DNA from: Micromonospora yangpuensis
GTDB lineage: Bacteria; Actinomycetota; Actinomycetes; Mycobacteriales; Micromonosporaceae
NCBI RefSeq assembly: GCF_900091615.1
Contig: NZ_FMIA01000002.1
Coordinates: 3,844,001 to 3,908,000, forward strand
Reading direction: 5' to 3'
Length of the DNA: 64,000 nt
Within the stretch, counting starts at the first letter, position 1. Each line of letters begins with the position of its first letter. Below are positions 24,701-32,073 of the stretch, piece after piece. The position numbers were made by a program, and so were the translations under genes. Under the pieces are notes generated by a model that was not told the DNA's origin, made no database searches, and saw only the letters and a list, made by a program, of their open reading frames with translations.

Positions 24701-27700
24701 GATCTCGGATCGCTGACCGGGCGTGGCGTCCCGCAGGTGCCGGTCGGTGCCGGCCCACCGCTTCTCGTTCCCGGCGATCCAGTCCACGTCCGAGTAGTCG
24801 ATGACCAGCAGCCCGGTCTGCTCCAGGTTGGGCATGGTGACCCGCCAGCCGCGCTCCAGGTCGAGGTAGAGGCGGTAGGCGACGACGTCCCGGAACGCCT
24901 TCTCGGCCCGCTTCCTCATGTTGGGCGCCAGGTCGTCGCCGCGGGCGAAGTCGGTCAGCCGTAGTCGCAGGGCCGCCGTCACCGCGTCGGCGAGCTGCTC
25001 GTGGGTGAGCGCGGCCTCGTCATCGTCGCCGGTGGCCGCCTCGGCCGCCTGCACCGCCGCCCGGTAGAGGGCACCACGGAGCTGGGTGATCTGCACGAAG
25101 TCGTTGAAGTGCCCGGCCTGCAGCGAGGCGTCCTGCCGGTTGTCCACGAAGGTCAGCAGCTTGCGGGCCTTCTCGTCGAGGGCCTCCGGGGGTGCACTGA
25201 GCAGTGACCGGATGATGGACGTGGACACCAGCGACGTGGCGGATGACCGTCCCTCCTGGTCCAGGCTGGCCAGCTTGGCGAAATCCTGACCCCGGGCCTG
25301 CTCGTAGCTCACCCCGCAGTGCAGACAGAACCGGAACGGCGAGGGTACGAACGCGGCCTGCAGCGCCCCCTGCCCCTCCCAGCCCTGGGGGTTCACGGTG
25401 ACCGCCAGCGGCAGCCGGTCCCGCAGCGTGGGGCGGACGGTCTCGTGGCCGTGGTCGTCGGCCTCCAGCCAGGACTCTGGGATCCGACGTTCCTCGATGG
25501 CCAGCTCCGCCGTGGCCGGCCAGGCCCGCTCCGAGTCGACGTAGAGGTAGCCGTCGCCGGCCCGGCCGCCGGTGGCGGTGGTGTCCCGGCGCGGCTCGTA
25601 CCGGTACGAGCCCTGGTGCTCGGTGCGGAAGACGGTCAGGTACTCCTGTCCGCACTCCCGGCAGAACGCCAGCGGCAGCAGGATCTTCTCCTCCGGGCCG
25701 GGCAGCACCAACTGGTACTCCCGGGTGAGGTGCCGGGTGAGCTCGTCCTCCAGGGTGACGTAGACGGTGTCGCCCTTGGAGAGGAACTGGTGCAGCCGGA
25801 AGGCGAACAGGGGCCGCTCGGTGACCGGGTGGCGGGCCTCCGAACCCGCCTTGAGGGTGTCCCGGATCGCGGTGACGCACTCGTTCCCGGGCAGACCGCT
25901 GGACCCGGCCAGTTCGGCGGCGGCGTCTTCGATCTTGGCCGGTTGCTGCCGGACGAGCTGGCCGGTCGGGTCCGGGACGAGACCGAAGCGGCTCTCGATC
26001 CACCGGGCGAGGGGATCGTTTACCAGGTCGGCGTAGGCACGCGGGGCACCAGGCGCCCGCAACCGCTCGACGGACACCGTGTCCGGCGTCGGGCCGGTCG
26101 CCCGGACCAGGGTCTCCCCGATCACGTTCTGCCGGGTGACCGGCGTACCGAACAGGGTGGTGGCCACCCGGGCCACCGCGGACCGCCGCTGCTCGGCGCT
26201 GCCCTCGCTGGAGATGGTCGCGGAGGTGCCGACGCACTGGAGCTGGTCGGCCGCGCAGGCCTCCCGCACTCGGCGGATGAGCAGGGCCACGTCCGCGCCC
26301 TGCCGGCCCCGGTAGGTGTGCAACTCGTCGAAGACCAGGAACTCCAGGCCATGGGCCATCCGGATCAACGACCGCCGGTCGTCCGGCCGGGTCAGCATCA
26401 GCTCCAGCATCACGTAGTTGGTGAGCAGGATGTCCGGTGGATTCTCCCGGATCTGCCGGCGCTGCTCGTCGCTCTCCTGCCCGGTGTACCGGGCGTAGGT
26501 GACCGGTTCGCGGCCCTGGCCGTAGCCGTCGCTGAGGTACTTGTCGAGTTCCTTGAGTTGGCTGTTGGCCAGCGCGTTCATCGGGTAGACGATGATCGCC
26601 CGGACCCGTTTGCCAGCCTTGTCACCCTCCGCCCGCCGGACCTTCAGCACCCGGTCCACGATCGGCACGATGTACGACAGCGACTTGCCGGAGCCGGTGC
26701 CGGTGGTCAGCACGTACGACACGCCGGACTGAGCCTTGTCGATGGCTTCGCGCTGGTGCTGGTGCAGGGTCAGCGGCCGGCCGTCACAGGACCGGCCGCC
26801 CTCGGTCTTGCCAGCCTGGAAGATCCGGGCGCACTCCTCGTGCAGCACGCCCTGGCTGACGAGTTCGAGGACTGAGCCGCCCGAGGCGAAGAAGGGGTTG
26901 AGCGACACCCAGGGGTCCGGCCACTGCGACTTGGCCTCCAGGTCCTCATCGACAAAGATCGCGATCCGGTCGTCCCGGATGACGGTGCCGCCCTTGGTGA
27001 AGGACCGGTAGTCGTTGATGAGCTGCTTGTGCACCCCGAAGACGTCCATGCCCGACGGGGGCGTCACGGCCAACGGCCCCGGTGCGGCGCGGACGGGCAC
27101 CGGCTCGGTGGCCACCCGCTCGCGGGCCTGGGCGAGATAGCGGACCGGATCGGACTCCGCCCAGCCGGGGACCGTGTCGGTGCCCTTGGCGTAGGGCAGC
27201 AGCGCATCGCGGACCGTCGCGGCGTCGGCGGGACGGTCCGCCGGATCCTTCGCCAACAGGACGGTGATCAGCCTCATCAGGTCGCCGGGCACGTCCGAGC
27301 GCATCAGATCGATTGGTGGGACCCGCTCGTGCAGGTGCTTCTGCCACAGCTCGTGCGGGTTGTCGCCCTGGAAGGGCGGCACCCCGGTCAACAGCTCGTA
27401 GAGCACACAACCCAACGCGTACAGGTCGGCGGCCTGGGTCACCGCAGCGACACTGAACTGCTCGGGAGCCATGTACCGCACGGTGCCGACGGTGATGCCG
27501 GTACTGGTCACCTTGCCGTTCTCGGCGTCGTCGAGCATCCGCCCCATGCCGAAGTCCAGGACCTTGACCACGCCCGAGCGCAGCAGCATCACGTTGGCCG
27601 GCTTGAGATCACGGTGCACGATCCCGACGGTGTGCGCGGCGGACAGTCCGCTAGCGATTTGCGCACCGATGGCAGCGGCCCAGGAGATCGGCAACTGTGG

Positions 27701-28051
27701 TTGCTCGTCGACCAGGTCCCGCAGGGTCCCGCCGTCGAGGAGCTCCATCGCGATGTAGGGCAACTCGTCGGGGGCGGCGGCCCCGGCGATGATGCGCGGC
27801 AGATTGGGGTGATCGAGCTTGCGCATGATGCGCACCTCGCGCTCGAACCGCTGCCTGGCCTTGTCGTCGGCCGAGGTCCCGATGGCGGTCCCCGCCCGGC
27901 TGCGCAGGATGAGCTTCAGGGCGACCCGGCGGTGCGGCGAGTCCTCCGGCGCCTCCATGTCGTCGGCCCGGTGGACCTCCCCCATGTTGCCCTTGCCGAT
28001 CGCCCCCCACAGCCTGAACCGGCCTGCCACCCAGTCGTTCTTCGCCGTCAC
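21776..28051 (-). CDS. Ser/Thr protein kinase - DEXH helicase - DUF1998 - Vsr/DUF559-like fusion
   Basis: I start at the GTG at 28051, giving 2091 residues; a GTG at 28123 is possible, but its extra codons look non-coding. Residues 10-290 are a complete Hanks-type kinase: GKGNMGEV loop, VALKLIL with the ATP Lys, HRDLKPANV near 144, DFG near 164, APEQF. A YprA/MrfA-like helicase follows with Walker A TTGTGSGKSLSY near 448 and FDELHTYRG near 572. A helicase C-terminal domain (YCSPTMELGVDISELN, RSGRAGRSGQPA) comes next. Several Cys pairs (CRECGQEY, CLHCGVSY, CTRCGYHH) look like zinc ribbons. Near 1930-1950 CARGCYDCLLTYGNQ marks DUF1998/MZB. The last 90 residues (ARPDYVYRLPGG, VAVFVDGPVHDHE, GWDVIRFPHD) resemble the Vsr/DUF559 endonuclease fold. 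DruE and DrmA/DrmB proteins share the helicase-DUF1998 part; the kinase is extra. Confidence 0.88.
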   Translation of the reverse strand: MTAKNDWVAGRFRLWGAIGKGNMGEVHRADDMEAPEDSPHRRVALKLILRSRAGTAIGTSADDKARQRFEREVRIMRKLDHPNLPRIIAGAAAPDELPYIAMELLDGGTLRDLVDEQPQLPISWAAAIGAQIASGLSAAHTVGIVHRDLKPANVMLLRSGVVKVLDFGMGRMLDDAENGKVTSTGITVGTVRYMAPEQFSVAAVTQAADLYALGCVLYELLTGVPPFQGDNPHELWQKHLHERVPPIDLMRSDVPGDLMRLITVLLAKDPADRPADAATVRDALLPYAKGTDTVPGWAESDPVRYLAQARERVATEPVPVRAAPGPLAVTPPSGMDVFGVHKQLINDYRSFTKGGTVIRDDRIAIFVDEDLEAKSQWPDPWVSLNPFFASGGSVLELVSQGVLHEECARIFQAGKTEGGRSCDGRPLTLHQHQREAIDKAQSGVSYVLTTGTGSGKSLSYIVPIVDRVLKVRRAEGDKAGKRVRAIIVYPMNALANSQLKELDKYLSDGYGQGREPVTYARYTGQESDEQRRQIRENPPDILLTNYVMLELMLTRPDDRRSLIRMAHGLEFLVFDELHTYRGRQGADVALLIRRVREACAADQLQCVGTSATISSEGSAEQRRSAVARVATTLFGTPVTRQNVIGETLVRATGPTPDTVSVERLRAPGAPRAYADLVNDPLARWIESRFGLVPDPTGQLVRQQPAKIEDAAAELAGSSGLPGNECVTAIRDTLKAGSEARHPVTERPLFAFRLHQFLSKGDTVYVTLEDELTRHLTREYQLVLPGPEEKILLPLAFCRECGQEYLTVFRTEHQGSYRYEPRRDTTATGGRAGDGYLYVDSERAWPATAELAIEERRIPESWLEADDHGHETVRPTLRDRLPLAVTVNPQGWEGQGALQAAFVPSPFRFCLHCGVSYEQARGQDFAKLASLDQEGRSSATSLVSTSIIRSLLSAPPEALDEKARKLLTFVDNRQDASLQAGHFNDFVQITQLRGALYRAAVQAAEAATGDDDEAALTHEQLADAVTAALRLRLTDFARGDDLAPNMRKRAEKAFRDVVAYRLYLDLERGWRVTMPNLEQTGLLVIDYSDVDWIAGNEKRWAGTDRHLRDATPGQRSEIMRALLNEMRRGLAIDVQYFREFDSLQRASEELLVDPWTLSASDQPVVGTAYPQSSKKGSSRSGLFLSGRGKVGKFLRRPTHFGTGLSFDDAQRLIVDLLKVLQHDNLVVECTETPSGPARFRRAVTPTTGYRVSAAALLWRAGRGETGGHDPLTRTYASGEGPRVNTFFRKLYRDTASTLTGLAAREHTAQVDPAERERREEAFRKAELRLLYCSPTMELGVDISELNAVMMRNVPPTPANYAQRSGRAGRSGQPALVTTYCATGNSHDQYYFRRSEKMVAGAVAPPRLDLANEDLVRSHVQAIWLAETGLKLGRAIPDNIDISYPEDSRLPNPTLPLHDHIAAALHDARFQDSAARSARRVFAGLLPEYRESSWWDDQWIEDTVRTTPDRFDRAFDRWRGLFKAALVDQAEQNRRVLDHTLSERDRRIAVGRRKEAETQLNLLKNESVDSRSVLSDFNPYRYLASEGFLPGYSFPRLPLAAYVPTTGRRSGEGDYLQRPRFLAIREFGPGALIYHEGARYQVTRIQLPADAAGEVTTGEATRCTRCGYHHDARHQADRCQMCDQPFSSQDTSTGLLHLHTVYTKRRERISSDEEERRRAGYRLVTSYRFHDHGARPGRRDALIADPGGDLGLLSYGDSATVRVTNVGRVRAKENEPDGFWLDPADGRWMNERDAGEAAGDSREMPVVDDDGNEKRRKKRVIPYVEDRRNILVLKLDEPVAQEVALTLMYALERGIEAAFELEDSELTTELLPPDTGPRDRMLFTEAAEGGAGVLRLMQADPQALATAAAKALEICHFAPDGSDLQDLTDERSCARGCYDCLLTYGNQLTHQLINRQLVRDLLLRFAAARATTTGQGESRTEQLSRLSEGSDTALERKLVTWLKERGLRLPDEPQVLITEALARPDYVYRLPGGQVAVFVDGPVHDHETVAQRDRDAEERLRDAGWDVIRFPHDADWAAIVAEHRYCFGTSTGR

Positions 28052-28505
28052 CCTCAACGCCCCCAGCTCGTCGCGCACGACGACCACGCATGCGGCGGGA
28101 CCGTTTTGATGCTGGCTGCCCACTCAGCCAGCGGGTCCCGTGCACAGGACTCCACGGGGACATTTCGCCCAGAAGAGATGTTCGTGATGCCGTCCGTGGA
28201 GTATGCCGCGCAAGCTCCAAACAGGAATCATCCGGTCGGCGACGAAGGCAGACCGTTTGTTGCCAGGACTCGGCACCGCCATCGTGGTCCTGAGCGGACC
28301 GTTTCATCATCAAGCCTTGGCGATGACAACCATCGCTACTGGTCAAGCCTGCCATTGTGGACGGCAGCGACTCTTCCCACCGACCGCACACGATGGACAA
28401 AGCTGTCGTCTGACGCGCAGCCAGCTGAGGTGTCGGATTGTCGACTCAATGTCTTTCAGCCACGGAATGTCCGGACCGGGCTACCTCGTCGTCGGAGGCC
28501 GACGG
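28052..28505. other. Upstream region of the four-gene defence operon, no gene seen
   Basis: The stretch between the kinase-helicase start and the stop of the small gene at 28506 shows no convincing frame on either strand and weaker GC bias than its neighbours. It must hold the promoter of the 15-kb operon. I could not fix a -10/-35 pair. The part from 28124 to 28400 may be decayed coding sequence, since short frames open and close with no ribosome binding sites. Confidence 0.4.
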
Positions 28506-28916
28506 TCAGCTGTTCCAGAACATCAGCGCACGCGCCCGCCGCGCGCGGGCGGTCAACTCGGGCACGCCCCGCGCGGGAACGGCGTACCCGCGCGCCCGGA
28601 TCAGGGCCAGGAACTCCGCCGGCACCGCGACCCGGTGCCGGCGTACGTAGTAGGCGAGATCCCGACGCCACAGCCAGTCGCCGTCGGTCAGCACCGTGGA
28701 GCCGTTCATCACCTGATCGGTGGGCTCGAACGGGTCGGCGGCGACGTCCATCACGTCGATGAGCACATGACCCGCGTCGAGGTAGCCGACCACCCGGGCC
28801 AGGTCGGGCAGCTCCTCGTCGGCGACGCTGTCGAGGATGCTCCGCTGCGGCTCGGCCGAGCGGACGGGCCCGAACTCCAGGAACATCCCCGCCGTCTTCA
28901 CCTGACCGCCGTCCAT
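28506..28916 (-). CDS. Hypothetical protein, about 136 residues
   Basis: I choose the ATG at 28916; a GTG at 28949 adds codons such as CTA CTA TCC that do not fit the local codon use. The product begins MDGGQVKTAGMFLEFGPV and continues DSVADEELPDLARVVGYLDA, then TDQVMNGSTVLTDGDWLWRR and LAYYVRRHRVAVPAEFL. The balanced mix of helices with an acidic first half is typical of cytosolic immunity-type proteins in actinomycete polymorphic loci, but I recognise no family. It lies between the defence operon and the toxin-antitoxin genes. Confidence 0.55.
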   Translation of the reverse strand: MDGGQVKTAGMFLEFGPVRSAEPQRSILDSVADEELPDLARVVGYLDAGHVLIDVMDVAADPFEPTDQVMNGSTVLTDGDWLWRRDLAYYVRRHRVAVPAEFLALIRARGYAVPARGVPELTARARRARALMFWNS

Positions 28917-28986
28917 CAGTGCCCGCCGTTCGGATAGTAGGTCTTCCACTGCCCGTCACCCCGGCGGGCTCGGTGGCACCGGTCCG

Positions 28987-29244
28987 CTATCGGTCGCCGT
29001 AACGGTATCGGCAGGCGATGATCTCGACGTCGTCCTTGGTGATGCGGTACACCAGCCGGTGTTCGCGATCGATCCGGCGGGACCAGAAGCCGGACAACTC
29101 GCCCCGCAAGGGCTCCGGCTTTCCGATGCCCTCGTACCCGTTGCGCATCACGTCCGCGATCAGGTCGTTGATGCGCTTGACCAGCTTGCGATCGGAGTGG
29201 TCGAGGCACTGGCTCCATGCCGTCGCGGTGAAGACCAGCCTCAC
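28987..29244 (-). CDS. yoeB: YoeB-family mRNA interferase toxin with altered catalytic His
   Basis: An 85-residue product matching YoeB over its length: KRINDLIADVMRNGYEGIG, KPEPLRGELSGFWSRRID, EHRLVYRITKDD, IIACRYRYGDR. YoeB cuts mRNA at the ribosome A site using a Glu, an Arg and the His-Tyr of the CRYHY end. Here that end reads CRYRY, so the general-acid His is Arg (codon CGT), which should cripple catalysis. The GTG start overlaps the stop of the antitoxin remnant (GTGA), the normal arrangement for this pair. The antitoxin's N-terminus is missing, consistent with a toxin that no longer needs control. Confidence 0.88.
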   Translation of the reverse strand: MRLVFTATAWSQCLDHSDRKLVKRINDLIADVMRNGYEGIGKPEPLRGELSGFWSRRIDREHRLVYRITKDDVEIIACRYRYGDR

Positions 29245-29402
29245 GCGACGTCCCGTACAGCGGCCGGATCGGGCAGCTTCCGCTCGGTCGTGTCGCCCTG
29301 CTCAAGCTCGGCGATCGATCGGCGGAGGGCAGCAGCATTGTCGGGGCAGCGCAGGTGGGCCGGAGGCACCACCAGGTGAACGACACCGCCACGGGCCGGC
29401 AA
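29241..29402 (-). pseudogene. Truncated YefM/Phd-type antitoxin for the YoeB-like toxin
   Basis: The frame that ends on the toxin start reads LPARGGVVHLVVPPAHLRC and NAAALRRSIAELEQGD, then TTERKLPDPAAVRDVA. The NAAALRRSIAELEQG helix followed by a short extended tail is the toxin-binding end of YefM antitoxins. No Met or GTG with a ribosome binding site precedes it. Going upstream the frame soon enters the VapBC operator and then the antisense of vapB. The DNA-binding half is lost. The TTG at 29402 is only a nominal start. Confidence 0.55.
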
Positions 29403-29436
29403 AGCGGCAGCCCGGATGACGCCAGGAGCTAGAACC

Positions 29437-29455
29437 GTAGAACATATCGTTCTAC
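29437..29455. promoter_or_regulatory. Palindromic operator of the VapBC-type pair
   Basis: GTAGAAC (29437-29443) and GTTCTAC (29449-29455) form a perfect 7-bp inverted repeat with a 5-bp AT-rich spacer, ending 10 bp before the antitoxin ATG at 29466. Phd/YefM-type antitoxins autoregulate by binding such sites. A partial extra arm, AGAAC, lies at 29431-29435. Confidence 0.7.
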
Positions 29456-29465
29456 ACTCGTTTCC

Positions 29466-29744
29466 ATGGAACGCATCGGTGTCCGGGAGCTGAACCAGAA
29501 CACGAGCCAGGTCCTGGCTCGGGTCAGTGGCGGCGAGACCGTCGAGATCACTGATCGCGGCCGCCCGATCGCCCGACTTGTTCCGGTAGGCGACGACAGG
29601 TCGGTGTTGGCCAAGTTGGTGGCGGCAGGGCGAGCCGCCCCTCCCACCGGCGGCGGCTCTGTGCCACTCCCGCCGAAGCTCGGTGACGAGAGTGTCGACG
29701 TGGCCACCTCGCTCGCGGCGATGCGTGACGAGGAGCGCTGGTGA
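29466..29744 (+). CDS. vapB: Phd/YefM-family antitoxin of a VapBC-type module
   Basis: A 92-residue product. The N-terminal half is the Phd/YefM fold (MERIGVRELNQNTSQVL, RVSGGETVEITDRGRP, IARLVPV). The C-terminal half is flexible and acidic (LGDESVDVATSLAAMRDEER) and should wrap around the toxin. It neutralises the PIN-domain toxin encoded immediately downstream with a 4-bp GTGA overlap, and it should repress its own operon through the palindrome at 29437-29455. The ATG has no strong Shine-Dalgarno, so the transcript may be nearly leaderless. Confidence 0.88.
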   Translation: MERIGVRELNQNTSQVLARVSGGETVEITDRGRPIARLVPVGDDRSVLAKLVAAGRAAPPTGGGSVPLPPKLGDESVDVATSLAAMRDEERW

Positions 29745-30151
29745 TCTATCTCGATTCAGCTGCCGTCGTCAAGCTGGTTCGCCAGGAGGAGTGCAGCACC
29801 GACCTCGTCTCCTGGCTCAACAAGCACGACGACGTGCCGCTGGTCTCCTCCGCTCTGGTCGAGGTGGAAGTACCCAGAGCGCTGCGCCGATCAGCTCCGC
29901 AGGCCTTGATCGGAGTGCCGGCTGCCGTCGGACGGCTGTTCCGGCTGGAAATCGACAGCACGATCCGGGCAACCGCAGCAGCATTCGCCGAGCCGACGAT
30001 CCGCAGCCTCGACGCCATCCACCTGGCCACCGCCCAGGTGCTGACCAACGAGTCCGGCACGGCGCTCACCGCCTTCGTCACCTACGACCGGCGGCTGCTC
30101 CAATGCGCCAGAGAAGCAGGGCTACCCGTAGCAAGCCCCGGCCAGAACTGA
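29741..30151 (+). CDS. vapC: VapC-type PIN-domain ribonuclease toxin
   Basis: A 136-residue PIN protein with all four acidic positions in place: Asp5 in MIYLDSAAVVKL, the Glu of SSALVEVEVPRALRR, Asp in SLDAIHLATA and Asp in FVTYDRRLLQ. VapC toxins cut tRNA or rRNA at defined sites with Mg2+. The GTG overlaps the antitoxin stop, and the pair looks complete and functional, unlike the neighbouring YoeB module. Confidence 0.9.
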   Translation: MIYLDSAAVVKLVRQEECSTDLVSWLNKHDDVPLVSSALVEVEVPRALRRSAPQALIGVPAAVGRLFRLEIDSTIRATAAAFAEPTIRSLDAIHLATAQVLTNESGTALTAFVTYDRRLLQCAREAGLPVASPGQN

Positions 30152-30402
30152 CCCACGAAGTCCCGGCCGCCGCACGGCCACGACATCGGCCGTGGCCTGC
30201 GTTCTGCGCTCTTGCACCCCTCCCGCTTGAGGCATCCACCTTCATGGCCAGCGGATGCTCCCGAGACGCCGCCGCCACCCGCAGGCCGGGGTGGTCGAAG
30301 ACGCGCGGAGCCGTCGCATCGCCTCCCGGCGCGACATAAGCACTCGCCTGCTCATTCGGATCTTGGACACCATGACAGCCAACATCCCCGCGTGCGGGCG
30401 GT

Positions 30403-31977
30403 TCACAGGACGAGGTGGCGTACCAGTTCGATGGTGCCGGCCAGGAGTGCGCCGCCGAGCAGCGCGACCACCGCGCACCCGCTCTTGGCGTGTGAGCCGC
30501 CCAGCACCGGCGCGGACCGCCCGACGGCCGGTCCGGCCGGAAACTCCTCGGTGTCCGCCACCGGCGCGGGCGGGATCGGGTCGATGACCGTCCCCCCGTA
30601 CTGCTCGTGGTACTCCGCCGGGCTCAGCTCCCGTACCCGCCAGAACTCGTGCCAGCGCGGCCCGTCGTACACCTCGGTCGGCTCGTCGGTCCCGGCCTCC
30701 TGGCCACCGCCGGTCGCGGCGGCGATCGCGTCGGCCAGCAGCGGGTGGGCCTCGGCCACCGACAGCACGGGTACGCCCAGCTCCCGCGCCCGCACGATCC
30801 GGGGATCGGTGTCGTCGGCGGCGGGGTCGGTGACGACCAAGCGGACGGTGCGGGTGAGCTTCACCGCGACGGTGGCCCCGTGGTCGACGGCGACGTCGAC
30901 GACTCCGGTGACCTCGGCGGAGTCGCCGACGGGCAGGATGCGCCAGCCGCGCAGTGGTGCGCCGCGGCGGGCCCGGTTGGCCGCCGCGGCCTCCTCCAGG
31001 TCCATGATCAGGTGGGTGGCGGCGAGTTCCTTGGCGGCGCGTTGCAGCTCGCGCAGTTCGGCGGCGGTGACCACGCCGTCGGATTCGGCGTGGGCGCGGC
31101 GGACGACCAGGAACTCCTCGTGTACCTGGCGGGCGGTGGCCTGGGTGAGGCCGGCCCGGCCGACCAGGGCGGCGAGGTGGGTGGCCTCGTCGCCGACGAT
31201 CCGGCCGTCGGTGAGGGCGCGGGCCAGCAGCGCCCGGTAGTCGCTGAGCCCGTCGGGGCGCGGGGCGGGCGGGTCCACCGTGTACGGCAGTCGGGCGCTG
31301 AGGGTGGCCAGCCAGCCTTCGCTGCCCTTGCGCAGGCCGACGACCCGGGGCGTGACCGGGGTGTGTCGTGGCTGGCCGGGTAGGGCGACCGGGGCCAGGC
31401 CGCGCCAGTGCAGCGGCTCGGGGGCCGCGCCGACCAGGCTGGCCAGGGTCGCGGCCATGGCGCGGGCGATACCGAGGGCCGAGGGCAGCGCGCTGGGCCA
31501 CTCGCCGGTGATCAGGTTGGCCACCTCGGCCAGTTTGTGGTCGGGGCGGTCGAGGTGGAGCCGGGCGGTGGTCAGGGAGCAGAGCCCGGGTACGGGTGGC
31601 AGTGCGACGCCGAGGCGGTCGTACTCGGCGCTGAGGAACCGGTCGACGTAGTCCAGGCTGTGGCCGACCACGATCGCGCCGCTGAGCCGGGCGAGCAGGT
31701 CGTCGGCGATCTCGGCGAAGGTCGGCGCGTGGGTCACGTCGGCGTCGGTGATCCGGTGTGACTCGGGGTTCGGCACGGGGGTCTGCGGGTCGACCAGGGT
31801 GGCGTACTCGTCCAGGACGACGCCGTCGCCGCGCATCCGGACCACGGCGACCTCGCAGATCCTGGCCCCCTGCGCCGGGTCCAGGCCGGTTGTCTCCACG
31901 TCGACGAGGACGAAGGTGACGGTCCGTGGATCTGCTCCTGGCTGCCGGGTCAGCTGCCCGGCGACGAAGATCGACAC
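30403..31977 (-). CDS. DnaQ-like 3'-5' exonuclease/BRCT protein lacking exonuclease motif III
   Basis: A 524-residue product from GTG at 31977. Residues 20-180 follow the DEDDh fold: TFVLVDVETTGLDP (Asp and Glu of motif I), then VGHSLDYVDRFLSAEYDRLG (motif II). Where active enzymes have HRALxDAxAT, this protein reads PSALGIARAM, so both the motif III His and Asp are gone. Residues about 340-440 look like a BRCT fold (LRGWRILPVGDSAEVTG, DHGATVAVKLTRTVRLVV, RARELGVPVLSVAEA). A single hydrophobic helix (VALLGGALLAGTIELV) ends the protein. BRCT-linked DEDD proteins usually act in DNA repair; this one may bind DNA ends without degrading them. There is no strong ribosome binding site. Confidence 0.82.
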   Translation of the reverse strand: MSIFVAGQLTRQPGADPRTVTFVLVDVETTGLDPAQGARICEVAVVRMRGDGVVLDEYATLVDPQTPVPNPESHRITDADVTHAPTFAEIADDLLARLSGAIVVGHSLDYVDRFLSAEYDRLGVALPPVPGLCSLTTARLHLDRPDHKLAEVANLITGEWPSALPSALGIARAMAATLASLVGAAPEPLHWRGLAPVALPGQPRHTPVTPRVVGLRKGSEGWLATLSARLPYTVDPPAPRPDGLSDYRALLARALTDGRIVGDEATHLAALVGRAGLTQATARQVHEEFLVVRRAHAESDGVVTAAELRELQRAAKELAATHLIMDLEEAAAANRARRGAPLRGWRILPVGDSAEVTGVVDVAVDHGATVAVKLTRTVRLVVTDPAADDTDPRIVRARELGVPVLSVAEAHPLLADAIAAATGGGQEAGTDEPTEVYDGPRWHEFWRVRELSPAEYHEQYGGTVIDPIPPAPVADTEEFPAGPAVGRSAPVLGGSHAKSGCAVVALLGGALLAGTIELVRHLVL

Positions 31978-32073
31978 CCCCGAAGTGTGCCATGCCTGTC
32001 AAACGGCATGACTGTTGACACGGTTCACAGAGGATGCTCTCATTGACGCCACCGACGACGCGAGGAGTCCGTC

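Noticed and set aside
12622..28051. Canonical class 1 DISARM or BREX type 2
   Set aside because: There is no separate drmA, drmB or drmC, no PglZ and no PglY. The helicase is fused to a kinase, and the terminal nuclease gene fits neither system.
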